Source: Rhodoferax sp. (GTDB lineage Bacteria > Pseudomonadota > Gammaproteobacteria > Burkholderiales > Burkholderiaceae_C). Taken from it: a stretch of DNA of 64,000 nucleotides. The notes under the pieces are model-generated. The model made no database searches. It was given only the letters and a program-made list of their open reading frames with translations, and was not told where the DNA came from. Made by a program: the position numbers and the translations under genes. The stretch spans positions 288,803 through 352,802 of the forward strand of contig NZ_JAQTXM010000001.1 in the NCBI RefSeq assembly GCF_028688795.1. The letters are read 5' to 3'. Positions 1 through 8,000 of this stretch are shown in pieces (the first letter of the stretch is position 1; each line of letters starts with the position of its first letter).

Positions 1-935
1 AACACCAGCGCCGAGTCAATGCCACCCGACAAACCCAGCAGCACGCCAGGAAAGCCATTTTTGTTGATGTAATCACGCACCCCCAACACCAAGGCGTCCC
101 ACAGGTCAGCATCTGGCGAGCGATCTGGCGCAATAGGTGCTACTAAAAAAATAGCTTTCAGCGCTTTATTTACCTGGACTAGAAGGCTATTTTCTATAAA
201 ACTCGGGGCTCGCCCGGCCAGTGTGCCATCGGCGTTAAGCGCAAACGAATGGCCTTCAAACACCACCTCATCCTGCCCGCCCACCAGATGCGCATAGACC
301 AGCGGCAACCCGCAGGCCAGCACCCGTTCACGCATCATCTGCTCGCGCTCATTGCCTTTGCCCACGTGAAACGGCGACGCGTTAATCACCGCCAGCAGCT
401 CAGCGCCAGCCTGCGCGGTTTCCTGCGCCGGCGCTTCAAACCATGCGTCTTCGCAAATCAGCAAGCCAACCTTGACACGGGCGCCCTGTTTGCCCGCCTC
501 AAAAACACACACACAATGACCGGGCGTGAAATAGCGGCGCTCGTCAAACACCTGATAGTTTGGTAGTTCACGCTTGGCGTAAGTGGCCACCACCTGCCCT
601 TCACACAGCACACTGGCTGCATTAAAGCGGCTTTGCACCGCCACCGAGCGGGTACGATGGTCGCCACCCGTGGGGTGACCCACCACCACGCAAAGGTCTT
701 TGAGGTCGGCCAAGGCAAGCCGCACGGCGTTCACGGCATCATCGCAGGCCGCCATGAAGGCGGCGCGCAAAAACAAGTCTTCGGCGGCATAACCACAAAT
801 GGACAACTCAGGCGTCAAGACCAAACGGGCACCTTCCTGATAAGCGTTGCGCGCGGCCAAAATGATTTTTTGCGCGTTGCCCGCCAGGTCACCCACCACC
901 AGATTGAGTTGCGCCACGCAGATTTTTAGTGTCAT
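1..935 (-). CDS. nadE: Glutamine-dependent NAD+ synthetase (C-terminal part outside window)
   Basis: Makes NAD+ from nicotinic acid adenine dinucleotide, using ammonia released from glutamine by the N-terminal nitrilase-like domain. The start is the ATG at 933-935 (MTLKICVAQLNLVVGDL). The nitrilase-type glutaminase domain covers about residues 1-245; the triad lysine (AKRELPNY) and the nucleophile cysteine context (LLICEDAWFE) are visible. The synthetase domain begins near residue 265, and its ATP-binding motif LSGGIDS lies at about 10-35, next to the window edge. The frame is open to base 1, so the gene continues to the left. A copy of the dispersed repeat (149-200) encodes about residues 246-262, exactly in the linker between the two domains. 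The gene is divergent from the FemAB-like gene, with only 18 bp between annotated starts. Function is confident from motifs. Confidence 0.95.
   Translation of the reverse strand, partial: MTLKICVAQLNLVVGDLAGNAQKIILAARNAYQEGARLVLTPELSICGYAAEDLFLRAAFMAACDDAVNAVRLALADLKDLCVVVGHPTGGDHRTRSVAVQSRFNAASVLCEGQVVATYAKRELPNYQVFDERRYFTPGHCVCVFEAGKQGARVKVGLLICEDAWFEAPAQETAQAGAELLAVINASPFHVGKGNEREQMMRERVLACGLPLVYAHLVGGQDEVVFEGHSFALNADGTLAGRAPSFIENSLLVQVNKALKAIFLVAPIAPDRSPDADLWDALVLGVRDYINKNGFPGVLLGLSGGIDSALV
149..200 (+). repeat. Dispersed repeat copy 1 (inside nadE)
   Basis: Forward copy on the window plus strand, so antisense to nadE: ATAGCTTTCAGCGCTTTATT, CTGGACTAGAAGGCTATTTT. On the coding strand it is read as SFIENSLLVQVNKALKAIFL, between the glutaminase and synthetase domains. 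Confidence 0.8.
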
Positions 936-953
936 AAAAGCGATTGAAAAAAC

Positions 954-2168
954 ATGGGAAACAACACGCCCCCCGAGGCAAATGATTATGTCATTCGGGT
1001 GATGAACTCGCCGCAACAAGTCGATGCAGACCAATGGGACGCACTGCTTTTTGCCCAAGCAGATGCCACGCCGTTCATGCAGCACGCTTACCTGAGTGCG
1101 CTGCACACCAGCGCTTGCGCCACACCGCATACCGGCTGGTCGCCCCGGTTTATGTTGCTCGAACACCAAGGCCAGTTGGTGGCAGCCTGCGCGCTGTACC
1201 TCAAGACCCATTCGCGTGGCGAATACGTGTTTGACTTTGGCTGGGCCAATGCCTACGAGCAACACGGCTTGGCCTATTACCCGAAAGCGGTGGTGGCGGT
1301 GCCGTTCACACCGGTACCAGGCGCCCGGCTGCTGGCACGCAACGCCCAAGACCGTGGGCTGCTAGCCCAAGGGCTCATCGAATGGTGCGATGCCCAAGGC
1401 GTGTCGGGCCTGCATTGTCTGTTTGCCAGCGCGGATGATCTGCAAGCCTGCCAGACCGCTGGCATGATGCAACGCCATACGGTGCAATTTCACTGGGAAA
1501 ACAGCCTCAGCGGCTATGCTGACTTTGACGGCTTTCTGGCGTCCCTTGCCGCAGACAAGCGCAAGAAAATCCGTCAAGAACGGCGCAAGGTGCTTGACGC
1601 GGGTGTAAGCTTTCGCCATGCCCAAGGCCGGGACATCAGCGCGTCAGACTGGGATTTCTTCTACCGTTGTTATGAACGCACCTACCTTGAGCATGGCAAC
1701 GCACCCTACCTGAACCGGGCCTTTTTCGCCGCCATGGCAACACACATGCCCGACGACTGGCTGCTGTTCACCGCCGAGCGCGCGGGCCAGCCCATTGCTA
1801 CGAGTCTGATAGCTATTAATGCAAGCTGCACAAAGGCTACGGGCCAAAAAGACTATGAATCGTTGGTGCGCGTGGCGTATGGCCGCTATTGGGGCGCCCT
1901 TGAACGGGTGGACTGCCTGCACTTCGAGGCCTGCTATTACCAGCCGCTGGCGTGGTGCATTGCCAATGGCTACACACGCTTTGAAGGCGGCGCGCAGGGC
2001 GAACACAAATTGGCGCGCGCCCTGCTGCCGGTCAAAACCACCAGCGCGCATTGGCTGGCGCACCCCGCTTTTGCCAACGCCGTAAATGATTTTTTAAACG
2101 CCGAAGGACAAGGCGTGGCGCAGTATTTGGACGAACTCAAAAGCCACAGTCCGTTCAAATCTGTCTGA
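954..2168 (+). CDS. FemAB-like / GNAT-fold acyltransferase (DUF482, 'peptidoglycan biosynthesis/recognition' family)
   Basis: A 404-residue protein of the PF04339 (FemAB_like, DUF482) type, recognised by overall sequence: an N-terminal FMQHAYLSAL region, a central KRKKIRQERRKV basic segment near residue 205, and a C-terminal GAQGEHKLARALLP stretch. Members have a double-GNAT fold; the substrate is not established, and cell-wall or peptide acyl transfer is only inferred. The annotated ATG is at 954. A second Met (codon 17, position 1002) would give a more usual start and leave 66 bp for the divergent promoters shared with nadE, so the true start may be 1002. A dispersed-repeat copy at 1807-1860 encodes about residues 284-302 (IAINASCTKATGQ) in frame. 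The gene is convergent with the FAH gene downstream. Confidence 0.85.
   Translation: MGNNTPPEANDYVIRVMNSPQQVDADQWDALLFAQADATPFMQHAYLSALHTSACATPHTGWSPRFMLLEHQGQLVAACALYLKTHSRGEYVFDFGWANAYEQHGLAYYPKAVVAVPFTPVPGARLLARNAQDRGLLAQGLIEWCDAQGVSGLHCLFASADDLQACQTAGMMQRHTVQFHWENSLSGYADFDGFLASLAADKRKKIRQERRKVLDAGVSFRHAQGRDISASDWDFFYRCYERTYLEHGNAPYLNRAFFAAMATHMPDDWLLFTAERAGQPIATSLIAINASCTKATGQKDYESLVRVAYGRYWGALERVDCLHFEACYYQPLAWCIANGYTRFEGGAQGEHKLARALLPVKTTSAHWLAHPAFANAVNDFLNAEGQGVAQYLDELKSHSPFKSV
1807..1860 (+). repeat. Dispersed repeat copy 2 (inside the FemAB-like gene)
   Basis: Forward copy: ATAGCTATTAATGCAAGCTG, CACAAAGGCTACGGGCCAAA, AAGACTATGAAT. It is read as IAINASCTKATGQKDYES, the same ATA-GCT frame as in miaA. 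Confidence 0.75.
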
Positions 2169-2177
2169 CCGTTTAGG

Positions 2178-3032
2178 TCAAGCCAAAACCGTGTTTTGGG
2201 TTTGCACCCCAAGGCCGTCCACGCTCAAGCGCATGGTTTGGCCAGCGCGCAAAAACACCGGTGGCTTTTGCCCCATGCCCACGCCCGGCGGCGTGCCGGT
2301 CGAAATCACATCACCCGGCTGCAAGCTCATGAACTGGCTCAGATAGCTGATCAAAAAAGGCACCTGATAGACCATGGTGGCGGTGCTGCCGTTTTGCAGA
2401 CGCTTGCCGTCTACCTCAAGCCATAAAGCCAGATGTTGTGGGTCAGGCACTTCGTCTGCGGTGACCAGCCAGGGGCCCAGCGGGCCGAAAGTATCGCAGC
2501 CCTTGCCCTTGTCCCAGGTGCCACTGCGGTTGAGTTGGTAGTCGCGCTCAGACACATCGTTCATGACGCAATAGCCCGCCACATGGTGCATCGCGTCAGC
2601 CTCGGTGATGTAGCGACCACCTTGGCCAATGACCACCGCCAGTTCAACCTCCCAGTCGGTCTTGACCGAGCCGCGTGGGATTTGCACCGCATCATCTGGC
2701 CCGCACAGGGCGCTGGTCCATTTGTTAAACACCACCGGCTCGGGTGGCACCGGCATGCCGGATTCGGCTGCGTGGTCGGCATAGTTCAGGCCGATGCAAA
2801 TGCATTTGCCCACTTGGCCCACGCATGCGCCCAAGCGCAAACCCTGCTGCGGTACTCCCGCGACCAAAGGCAAGTCTTCCACCTTGAGGCTGCGCAACTT
2901 GTCCAGGCTGGCGGGCAACAGCACAGCGCCTGCGATGTCGGACACCACCGCACTTAAATCCCGGACACGGCCCTGATCATCCAGCACACCAGGTTTTTCT
3001 TGGCCCATAGGCCCGTAGCGCAACAACTTCAT
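2178..3032 (-). CDS. Fumarylacetoacetate hydrolase (FAH) family protein
   Basis: A 284-residue FAH-fold enzyme. Relatives include fumarylpyruvate hydrolases, ureidoglycolate lyases and hydroxyheptadienedioate isomerases, which need a divalent metal. Visible signatures are IGLNYADHAAESG, VVFNKWTSALCGPDDAV, the metal-binding DWEVELAVVIG segment and the C-terminal GDVISTGTPPGVGMG loop. The start chosen is the ATG at 3030-3032 (MKLLRYGPMGQ), which fits family N-termini; the frame stays open 27 codons further upstream but that extension does not look like the family. The exact substrate cannot be decided from sequence, and no aromatic catabolism genes are nearby. It lies downstream of ppa on the same strand, separated by a strong hairpin and a dispersed repeat copy. 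Confidence 0.88.
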   Translation of the reverse strand: MKLLRYGPMGQEKPGVLDDQGRVRDLSAVVSDIAGAVLLPASLDKLRSLKVEDLPLVAGVPQQGLRLGACVGQVGKCICIGLNYADHAAESGMPVPPEPVVFNKWTSALCGPDDAVQIPRGSVKTDWEVELAVVIGQGGRYITEADAMHHVAGYCVMNDVSERDYQLNRSGTWDKGKGCDTFGPLGPWLVTADEVPDPQHLALWLEVDGKRLQNGSTATMVYQVPFLISYLSQFMSLQPGDVISTGTPPGVGMGQKPPVFLRAGQTMRLSVDGLGVQTQNTVLA

Positions 3033-3104
3033 GGCAGGTCTTCCATTGAATAAATGACTGTGCAGTCTAACTTTTGCCACTTCAAAAAAAGCCAGAAACG
3101 ACAA

Positions 3105-3132
3105 CGCCTGCAAGTGATACCACTTGCAGGCG
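3105..3132 (-). terminator. Perfect 12-bp hairpin between ppa and the FAH gene
   Basis: CGCCTGCAAGTG (3105-3116) and its exact reverse complement (3121-3132) flank the 4-nt loop ATAC. It lies about 60 nt beyond the ppa stop on the minus strand and about 70 nt before the FAH start. It has no immediate U-tract on either strand, so it may be an RNA-stabilising or processing hairpin rather than a simple intrinsic terminator. Confidence 0.55.
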
Positions 3133-3140
3133 CTATGTAT

Positions 3141-3197
3141 TAAATAGCTACTTACGCAATCAGCGTAAGCGCTAGAAGCTCAAAACATCTAAATTAT
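3141..3197 (+). repeat. Dispersed repeat copy 3 (intergenic, ppa 3' region)
   Basis: This copy has the core ATAGCT at 3144-3149 and contains a perfect 7-bp hairpin, CTTACGC (3151-3157) / GCGTAAG (3163-3169), with loop AATCA. It is followed by GCGCTAGAAG and an AT-rich tail that runs up to the ppa stop codon. It is the clearest example of the hairpin potential of this repeat family. Confidence 0.8.
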
Positions 3198-3730
3198 TTT
3201 TGAGCGGCGTCAAAATTCGCGATGCCTTCCAAAATCTCTTGCTTGGCAGCTTCCGGGCCTTCCCAGCCCATCACCTTGACCCACTTGTTGGGTTCCAGAT
3301 CTTTGTAGTGCTCAAAGAAGTGGGCGATGGTCTTCAGGCGCACCGGGCTCAAATCTTCCGGCTTTTGCCAGCGGGTGTAGAGCGACAAAATCTTGTCGAT
3401 TGGCACCGCCAGCAACTTGTTGTCAATACCGGCCTCGTCTTCCATCCGCATCATGCCAATGGCGCGGCAGGTCACCACCACGCCGGGAATCAGGGGCACG
3501 GGGGTGATCACCAACACGTCCACCGGGTCGCCATCACCGCTGATGGTGCGCGGCACGTAACCGTAGTTGGTGGGGTAATGCATGGCCGTGCTCATGAAAC
3601 GGTCAACAAAAATGGCGTGGGTCTCGTGGTCGACTTCGTACTTGACCGGGTCAGCGTTCATCGGGATCTCAATGATCACGTTGAATTCTTCAGGACATTT
3701 CGCGCCGGGGGTAACGTTATCTAAGGACAT
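3194..3730 (-). CDS. ppa: Soluble inorganic pyrophosphatase (family I)
   Basis: Cytoplasmic Mg2+-dependent enzyme that hydrolyses pyrophosphate to two phosphates and so pulls biosynthetic reactions forward. At 178 residues it is the normal size of bacterial family I enzymes. Signature residues are visible in YPTNYGYVPRTISGDGDPVDVLV, including the metal-binding DGDPVDVL aspartates at about residues 67-72, with the second cluster in DEAGIDNKLLAVP. The start is ATG at 3728-3730. It is divergent from hppA, a membrane pyrophosphatase, across a 240-bp gap. The two enzymes therefore compete for the same substrate from one locus. Confidence 0.97.
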   Translation of the reverse strand: MSLDNVTPGAKCPEEFNVIIEIPMNADPVKYEVDHETHAIFVDRFMSTAMHYPTNYGYVPRTISGDGDPVDVLVITPVPLIPGVVVTCRAIGMMRMEDEAGIDNKLLAVPIDKILSLYTRWQKPEDLSPVRLKTIAHFFEHYKDLEPNKWVKVMGWEGPEAAKQEILEGIANFDAAQK

Positions 3731-3902
3731 GTTGTCGCCTTGGTTAGGAGTTGGAATTTGAGTTAAATCATTAACCGGGAGGATTAACCCTGATTTTACT
3801 TACTTGCCACTTGCGACTCACTGAAACGTCATATTTCGGCGGTACAGTTGCGCAGTTGGCCAATCGCTCTTGTCGCACCACCCGGCGCACTTCGACGAGG
3901 AA

Positions 3903-3941
3903 GCAACGCAGCGGTGGGGCCCAATGCGTTGCACCACCACC
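3903..3941 (+). promoter_or_regulatory. Candidate hairpin/pseudoknot in the hppA leader
   Basis: GCAACGCA (3903-3910) pairs perfectly with TGCGTTGC (3925-3932). The 14-nt loop carries GGTGG (3913-3917), which can pair with CCACC just downstream (3934-3938 or 3937-3941), giving an H-type pseudoknot geometry. It ends about 17 nt before the AGGAG ribosome-binding site. This is inference from base pairing only. Confidence 0.35.
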
Positions 3942-3970
3942 TCGCGAAACAACAGACAGGAGATATTTCT

Positions 3971-6040
3971 ATGACAGGCAACTCAGCGCTGATTTTGGCG
4001 CTCATCTGCGGCTTGATCGCCGTCGGCTACGGCTTTTGGGCCCGCAGCTGGATTCTTTCCCAAGACGCGGGCAACGCCCGCATGCAAGAAATTGCTGCTG
4101 CCATTCAAACCGGTGCTGCCGCTTATCTGGCTCGTCAGTACAAAACCATTGCCGTGGTCGGCGTGGTGCTGGCCATCCTCATCGCCGTCTTTCTTGACAG
4201 CTTGAGCGCGGTCGGTTTTGTCATCGGTGCCGTGCTCTCGGGCGCTTGCGGCTTTATTGGCATGAACGTGTCAGTGCGCGCCAATGTGCGCACGGCGCAG
4301 GCTGCCACCAAAGGCATTGGCCCGGCGCTTGACGTGGCTTTCCGCGGTGGTGCCATCACCGGCATGCTGGTGGTGGGTTTGGGGCTGCTGGGTGTCACGG
4401 GGTTCTTCTGGTTCCTGGTCGGTAACGGCAACATGACACCCGACAAAAACCTGGCGCATTTGCTCAACCCGCTGATCGGTTTTGCCTTTGGCTCATCGCT
4501 GATTTCGATCTTTGCCCGTTTGGGCGGCGGCATTTTCACCAAAGGTGCTGATGTGGGCGCGGATTTGGTCGGCAAGGTTGAAGCAGGCATCCCGGAAGAC
4601 GACCCGCGCAACCCGGCCGTGATTGCCGACAACGTGGGTGACAACGTGGGTGATTGCGCTGGCATGGCCGCGGATTTGTTTGAAACCTATGCTGTAACGC
4701 TGATTGCCACCATGGTGCTCGGTGCCCTGCTGGTCACCGGCGCAGGCATGAGCGCTGTGGTTTATCCGTTGGCCTTGGGCGCGGTGTCGATCGTGGCGTC
4801 CATCATTGGCTGCTTCTTCGTCAAGGCCTCGCCTGGCATGAAGAACGTGATGCCAGCGCTGTACAAGGGTCTGGCTGTGGCCGGTGTCTTGTCGTTGATT
4901 GCCTTCTTCTTTGTCACGCAATGGCTGATTCCTGACAACGCCATCAAGGCCTCTGGTAGCCAGATGGCCCTGTTTGGCGCCTGCGCGGTTGGCCTGATTT
5001 TGACCGCCGGTTTGATCGTCATCACCGAGTACTACACCGGAACGCAATACCCGCCTGTGAAGCACATCGCCGAAGCGTCCACCACCGGTCACGGCACCAA
5101 CATCATTGCTGGTTTGGGTGTGTCGATGCGTTCTACCACCTGGCCGGTGCTGTTTGTCTGTATAGCCATTTACACCGCTTACGCGCTGGCTGGCCTCTAC
5201 GGCATTGCGATTGCAGCCACCTCCATGCTCAGCATGGCCGGCATTGTGGTGGCACTGGACGCGTATGGCCCCATCACTGACAACGCCGGTGGCATTGCCG
5301 AAATGAGCGAGATGCCCAAAAGCGTGCGCGACATCACCGACCCGCTCGACGCAGTGGGCAACACCACCAAGGCCGTCACCAAAGGGTATGCCATTGGTTC
5401 TGCCGGCTTGGCTGCGCTGGTGCTGTTTGCCGATTACACCCACAAGCTCGATGCCTATGGCACCCACGTCACCTTTGACTTGAGCAACCCGATGGTCATC
5501 ATTGGCCTCTTTATTGGTGGCCTGATTCCCTACCTGTTTGGTGCCATGGCGATGGAGGCTGTGGGCCGCGCGGCAGGCGCCGTGGTGGTGGAAGTGCGCC
5601 GCCAGTTCCGTGACATCAAGGGCATCATGGAAGGCACGGCCAAGCCAGAGTACGACACCGCCGTTGACATGCTGACCACTGCTGCCATCAAGGAAATGAT
5701 GATCCCGTCATTGCTGCCCGTGGTGGTGCCGATTCTGGTTGGCCTCATTCTTGGCCCAGCGGCCTTGGGTGGCTTGCTGATGGGCACCATCGTGACGGGT
5801 TTGTTTGTCGCCATCTCGATGTGCACCGGTGGCGGTGCCTGGGACAACGCCAAGAAATACATTGAAGACGGCAACTTTGGCGGCAAGGGCTCCGAGGCCC
5901 ACAAAGCTGCGGTCACGGGTGACACCGTGGGTGACCCCTACAAAGACACTGCTGGCCCGGCCATCAACCCGCTGATCAAGATCATCAACATCGTGGCGCT
6001 GCTGATCGTGCCAGTGATGATGAAAATTCACGGCGCTTGA
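3971..6040 (+). CDS. hppA: Membrane-bound proton-translocating pyrophosphatase (K+-independent type)
   Basis: Integral membrane enzyme that couples pyrophosphate hydrolysis to proton pumping. The start is the ATG at 3971, preceded by AGGAG at 3958-3964; the frame is open further upstream (to 3848) but that extension is not family-like. The protein has 689 residues with many hydrophobic helices. The catalytic signature [19 protein letters not shown], then [19 protein letters not shown], is near residues 195-235, and the second conserved block [18 protein letters not shown] is near the C-terminus. The sequence [17 protein letters not shown] at about residue 467 has Lys where K+-dependent enzymes have Ala, which by family rule predicts a K+-independent proton pump. 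A terminator follows directly, so it is probably monocistronic. Confidence 0.96.
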   Translation: MTGNSALILALICGLIAVGYGFWARSWILSQDAGNARMQEIAAAIQTGAAAYLARQYKTIAVVGVVLAILIAVFLDSLSAVGFVIGAVLSGACGFIGMNVSVRANVRTAQAATKGIGPALDVAFRGGAITGMLVVGLGLLGVTGFFWFLVGNGNMTPDKNLAHLLNPLIGFAFGSSLISIFARLGGGIFTKGADVGADLVGKVEAGIPEDDPRNPAVIADNVGDNVGDCAGMAADLFETYAVTLIATMVLGALLVTGAGMSAVVYPLALGAVSIVASIIGCFFVKASPGMKNVMPALYKGLAVAGVLSLIAFFFVTQWLIPDNAIKASGSQMALFGACAVGLILTAGLIVITEYYTGTQYPPVKHIAEASTTGHGTNIIAGLGVSMRSTTWPVLFVCIAIYTAYALAGLYGIAIAATSMLSMAGIVVALDAYGPITDNAGGIAEMSEMPKSVRDITDPLDAVGNTTKAVTKGYAIGSAGLAALVLFADYTHKLDAYGTHVTFDLSNPMVIIGLFIGGLIPYLFGAMAMEAVGRAAGAVVVEVRRQFRDIKGIMEGTAKPEYDTAVDMLTTAAIKEMMIPSLLPVVVPILVGLILGPAALGGLLMGTIVTGLFVAISMCTGGGAWDNAKKYIEDGNFGGKGSEAHKAAVTGDTVGDPYKDTAGPAINPLIKIINIVALLIVPVMMKIHGA

Positions 6041-6059
6041 TCTGGTTCAAGTTCTAATC

Positions 6060-6083
6060 AAACCCGCTTCGGCGGGTTTTTTC
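6060..6083 (+). terminator. Rho-independent terminator after hppA
   Basis: The stem AACCCGC-TTCG-GCGGGTT with a UUCG tetraloop is followed by a T-run, about 20 nt after the hppA stop codon. Confidence 0.9.
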
Positions 6084-6132
6084 ATTCATGCCAAAATCGT
6101 TTATCACTTAGGCAAATGCCTGCATAACCACA

Positions 6133-7293
6133 ATGACTGAACGAGACACCCACCGCGTGATTCCCCTGATGGACCACCGCCCGCGCGGCTTGGTGGTGCC
6201 CACCGCGGCCTTTCATCCGGACACGCGCCTGACCGCCAGCGGGCTGATGGCCGACACCCGCGGCCGGGCTCTGCGTGACCTGCGCATCAGCGTCACCGAC
6301 CGTTGCAACTTTCGCTGCAACTACTGCATGCCCAAAGAGATTTTTGACAAAGACTACGCCTACCTCAAACACACGGACCTGCTGACGTTTGAAGAAATCA
6401 CCCGCATGGCGCGCGTGTTTGTGGCGCACGGCGTGGAAAAAATTCGCCTCACCGGAGGGGAGCCGCTGCTGCGCAAAAACCTGGAGCAATTGATTGAACA
6501 GCTGGCGGAGTTGCGCACCCCCACAGGCAAGCCGCTCGACATCACCCTGACCACCAACGGCTCACTGCTGGCGCGCAAAGCCCAAAGCCTGAAGGACGCA
6601 GGCCTGCAGCGTGTCACCGTGAGCCTGGATGGGCTTGACGATGCGGTGTTTCGCAGCATGAACGATGTCGATTTTCCGGTGGCTGACGTGTTGGATGGCA
6701 TCGAAGCCGCGCGCGCTGCGGGCTTGGGGCCGATCAAGATCAACATGGTGGTCAAGCGCGGCACCAATGAGCAAGAAATTTTGCCGATGGCGCGCCATTT
6801 CAAGGGCAGCGGCATCGTGCTGCGCTTCATTGAGTACATGGACGTGGGTGCCACCAACGGCTGGCGCATGAACGAAGTCATGCCCTCGGCAGAAGTAGTG
6901 CAACTCATCAAGTCGGAGTTGCCACTGGTGCAACTTGAGCCATCCAACCTGGGTGAAACCGCCGAGCGCTGGGGCTACGCCGATGCCTTGGGCCAGCATG
7001 ACAAAGCGGCCGGTGAAATTGGCGTGATCAGCAGCGTGACACAAGCTTTTTGCGGTGACTGCAACCGCGCCCGCCTGTCCACCGAAGGCCAGCTGTACCT
7101 GTGCCTGTTTGCAGAAAAAGGCTATGACCTGCGCAGCCTGATTCGCGGCCAGGCCTCAGACGCCGATTTGCAAAGCGCCGTGGCCCACATCTGGCAAGGC
7201 CGCAGCGACAACTATTCCGAGCAACGCAGCAGCATGCCTGCCGACCAAGGTGCCCCGGTGAAACGGGTTGAAATGAGTTACATCGGAGGCTAG
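6133..7293 (+). CDS. moaA: GTP 3',8-cyclase (molybdenum cofactor step 1)
   Basis: Radical SAM enzyme that converts GTP to 3',8-cyclo-GTP, the first committed step of molybdopterin synthesis. It has 386 residues. The N-terminal radical-SAM cluster motif CNFRCNYC is near residue 57, followed by the SAM-binding TGGEPLLR. The C-terminal second 4Fe-4S cluster ligands appear in [19 protein letters not shown]. The protein ends in the catalytically important Gly-Gly tail (YIGG). The N-terminus is about 40 residues longer than in short MoaA proteins, so a later Met may be used, although the ATG at 6133 is the only one that fits close to the upstream terminator. It is followed by mobA and moeA on the same strand. 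No Mo-cofactor riboswitch fits in the short 50-bp leader. Confidence 0.96.
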   Translation: MTERDTHRVIPLMDHRPRGLVVPTAAFHPDTRLTASGLMADTRGRALRDLRISVTDRCNFRCNYCMPKEIFDKDYAYLKHTDLLTFEEITRMARVFVAHGVEKIRLTGGEPLLRKNLEQLIEQLAELRTPTGKPLDITLTTNGSLLARKAQSLKDAGLQRVTVSLDGLDDAVFRSMNDVDFPVADVLDGIEAARAAGLGPIKINMVVKRGTNEQEILPMARHFKGSGIVLRFIEYMDVGATNGWRMNEVMPSAEVVQLIKSELPLVQLEPSNLGETAERWGYADALGQHDKAAGEIGVISSVTQAFCGDCNRARLSTEGQLYLCLFAEKGYDLRSLIRGQASDADLQSAVAHIWQGRSDNYSEQRSSMPADQGAPVKRVEMSYIGG

Positions 7294-7367
7294 AACATGG
7301 CCCCCACGCTTGTCGCTCCGCGCGCTTCACTGCCAACTCTGCGACAAATCATCCTGAAAAAAACACA

Positions 7368-8000
7368 ATGATTCATCCTACTGACATCACGGCCTTGATC
7401 TTGGCCGGCGGGCGCGGCTCACGCATGGGCGGCGTCGACAAGGGCCTGCAAACCTTTAACGGCATGCCACTGGCGCTGCACACCCTCACCCGTCTGCAAA
7501 TGGGCGGCGGCGTGGGCGAGATCATGATCAATGCCAACCGCAACCTGGCGGCTTACGAATCGTTTGGTGTGGCGGTCTGGCCCGATGGGCTGGCCGACTA
7601 TGCCGGGCCACTGGCCGGCTTTTTGACCGGACTGGAGCGCTGCGAAACCCCCTACATGCTCACCGTGCCATGCGACACGCCGCTGCTGCCACTTGACTTG
7701 GCGCAGCGTCTGGCGGCAGCACTTGAAGCGGAAGATGCCGACATCGCCATGGTCGCCGCGCCCGAGGCGGGCAAAGATGGCCACATGCAGGTGCGCACCC
7801 AACCCGTGTTTTGCCTGCTGCGTGTCGAGTTGCTGGAAAGCCTGGTGCGCTTCACACAAGACGGTGGCCGGAAAATTGATGCCTGGACCGCGTTGCATAA
7901 AACCGCCGTGGTGCCGTTTGACCAAGCGGGCGACGACCGCCAAGCGTTTTTTAACGCCAACACCCTGGCTGAGCTGCACCAACTGGAATCCAACGCCTGA
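7368..8000 (+). CDS. mobA: Molybdenum cofactor guanylyltransferase
   Basis: Transfers GMP from GTP to molybdenum-molybdopterin to make the bis-MGD cofactor of DMSO-reductase-family enzymes. It has 210 residues, close to the usual size. The nucleotide-binding signature [17 protein letters not shown] is at about residues 12-28, and the metal-site region [10 protein letters not shown] is near residue 100. Its stop codon overlaps the moeA start (TGATG at 7998-8002), so translation of the two genes is coupled. Presence of mobA implies that the organism uses bis-MGD enzymes (for example nitrate, formate or DMSO-type oxidoreductases), none of which is in this window. Confidence 0.95.
   Translation: MIHPTDITALILAGGRGSRMGGVDKGLQTFNGMPLALHTLTRLQMGGGVGEIMINANRNLAAYESFGVAVWPDGLADYAGPLAGFLTGLERCETPYMLTVPCDTPLLPLDLAQRLAAALEAEDADIAMVAAPEAGKDGHMQVRTQPVFCLLRVELLESLVRFTQDGGRKIDAWTALHKTAVVPFDQAGDDRQAFFNANTLAELHQLESNA

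Noticed and set aside
4493..5467. 324-codon minus-strand frame opposite hppA
   Set aside because: Shadow of a GC-rich membrane protein gene; hppA itself is unmistakable.
6084..6132. Possible molybdenum-cofactor riboswitch before moaA
   Set aside because: Only about 50 bp separate the hppA terminator from the start codon, which is too short for the known structure, and no matching stems are seen.
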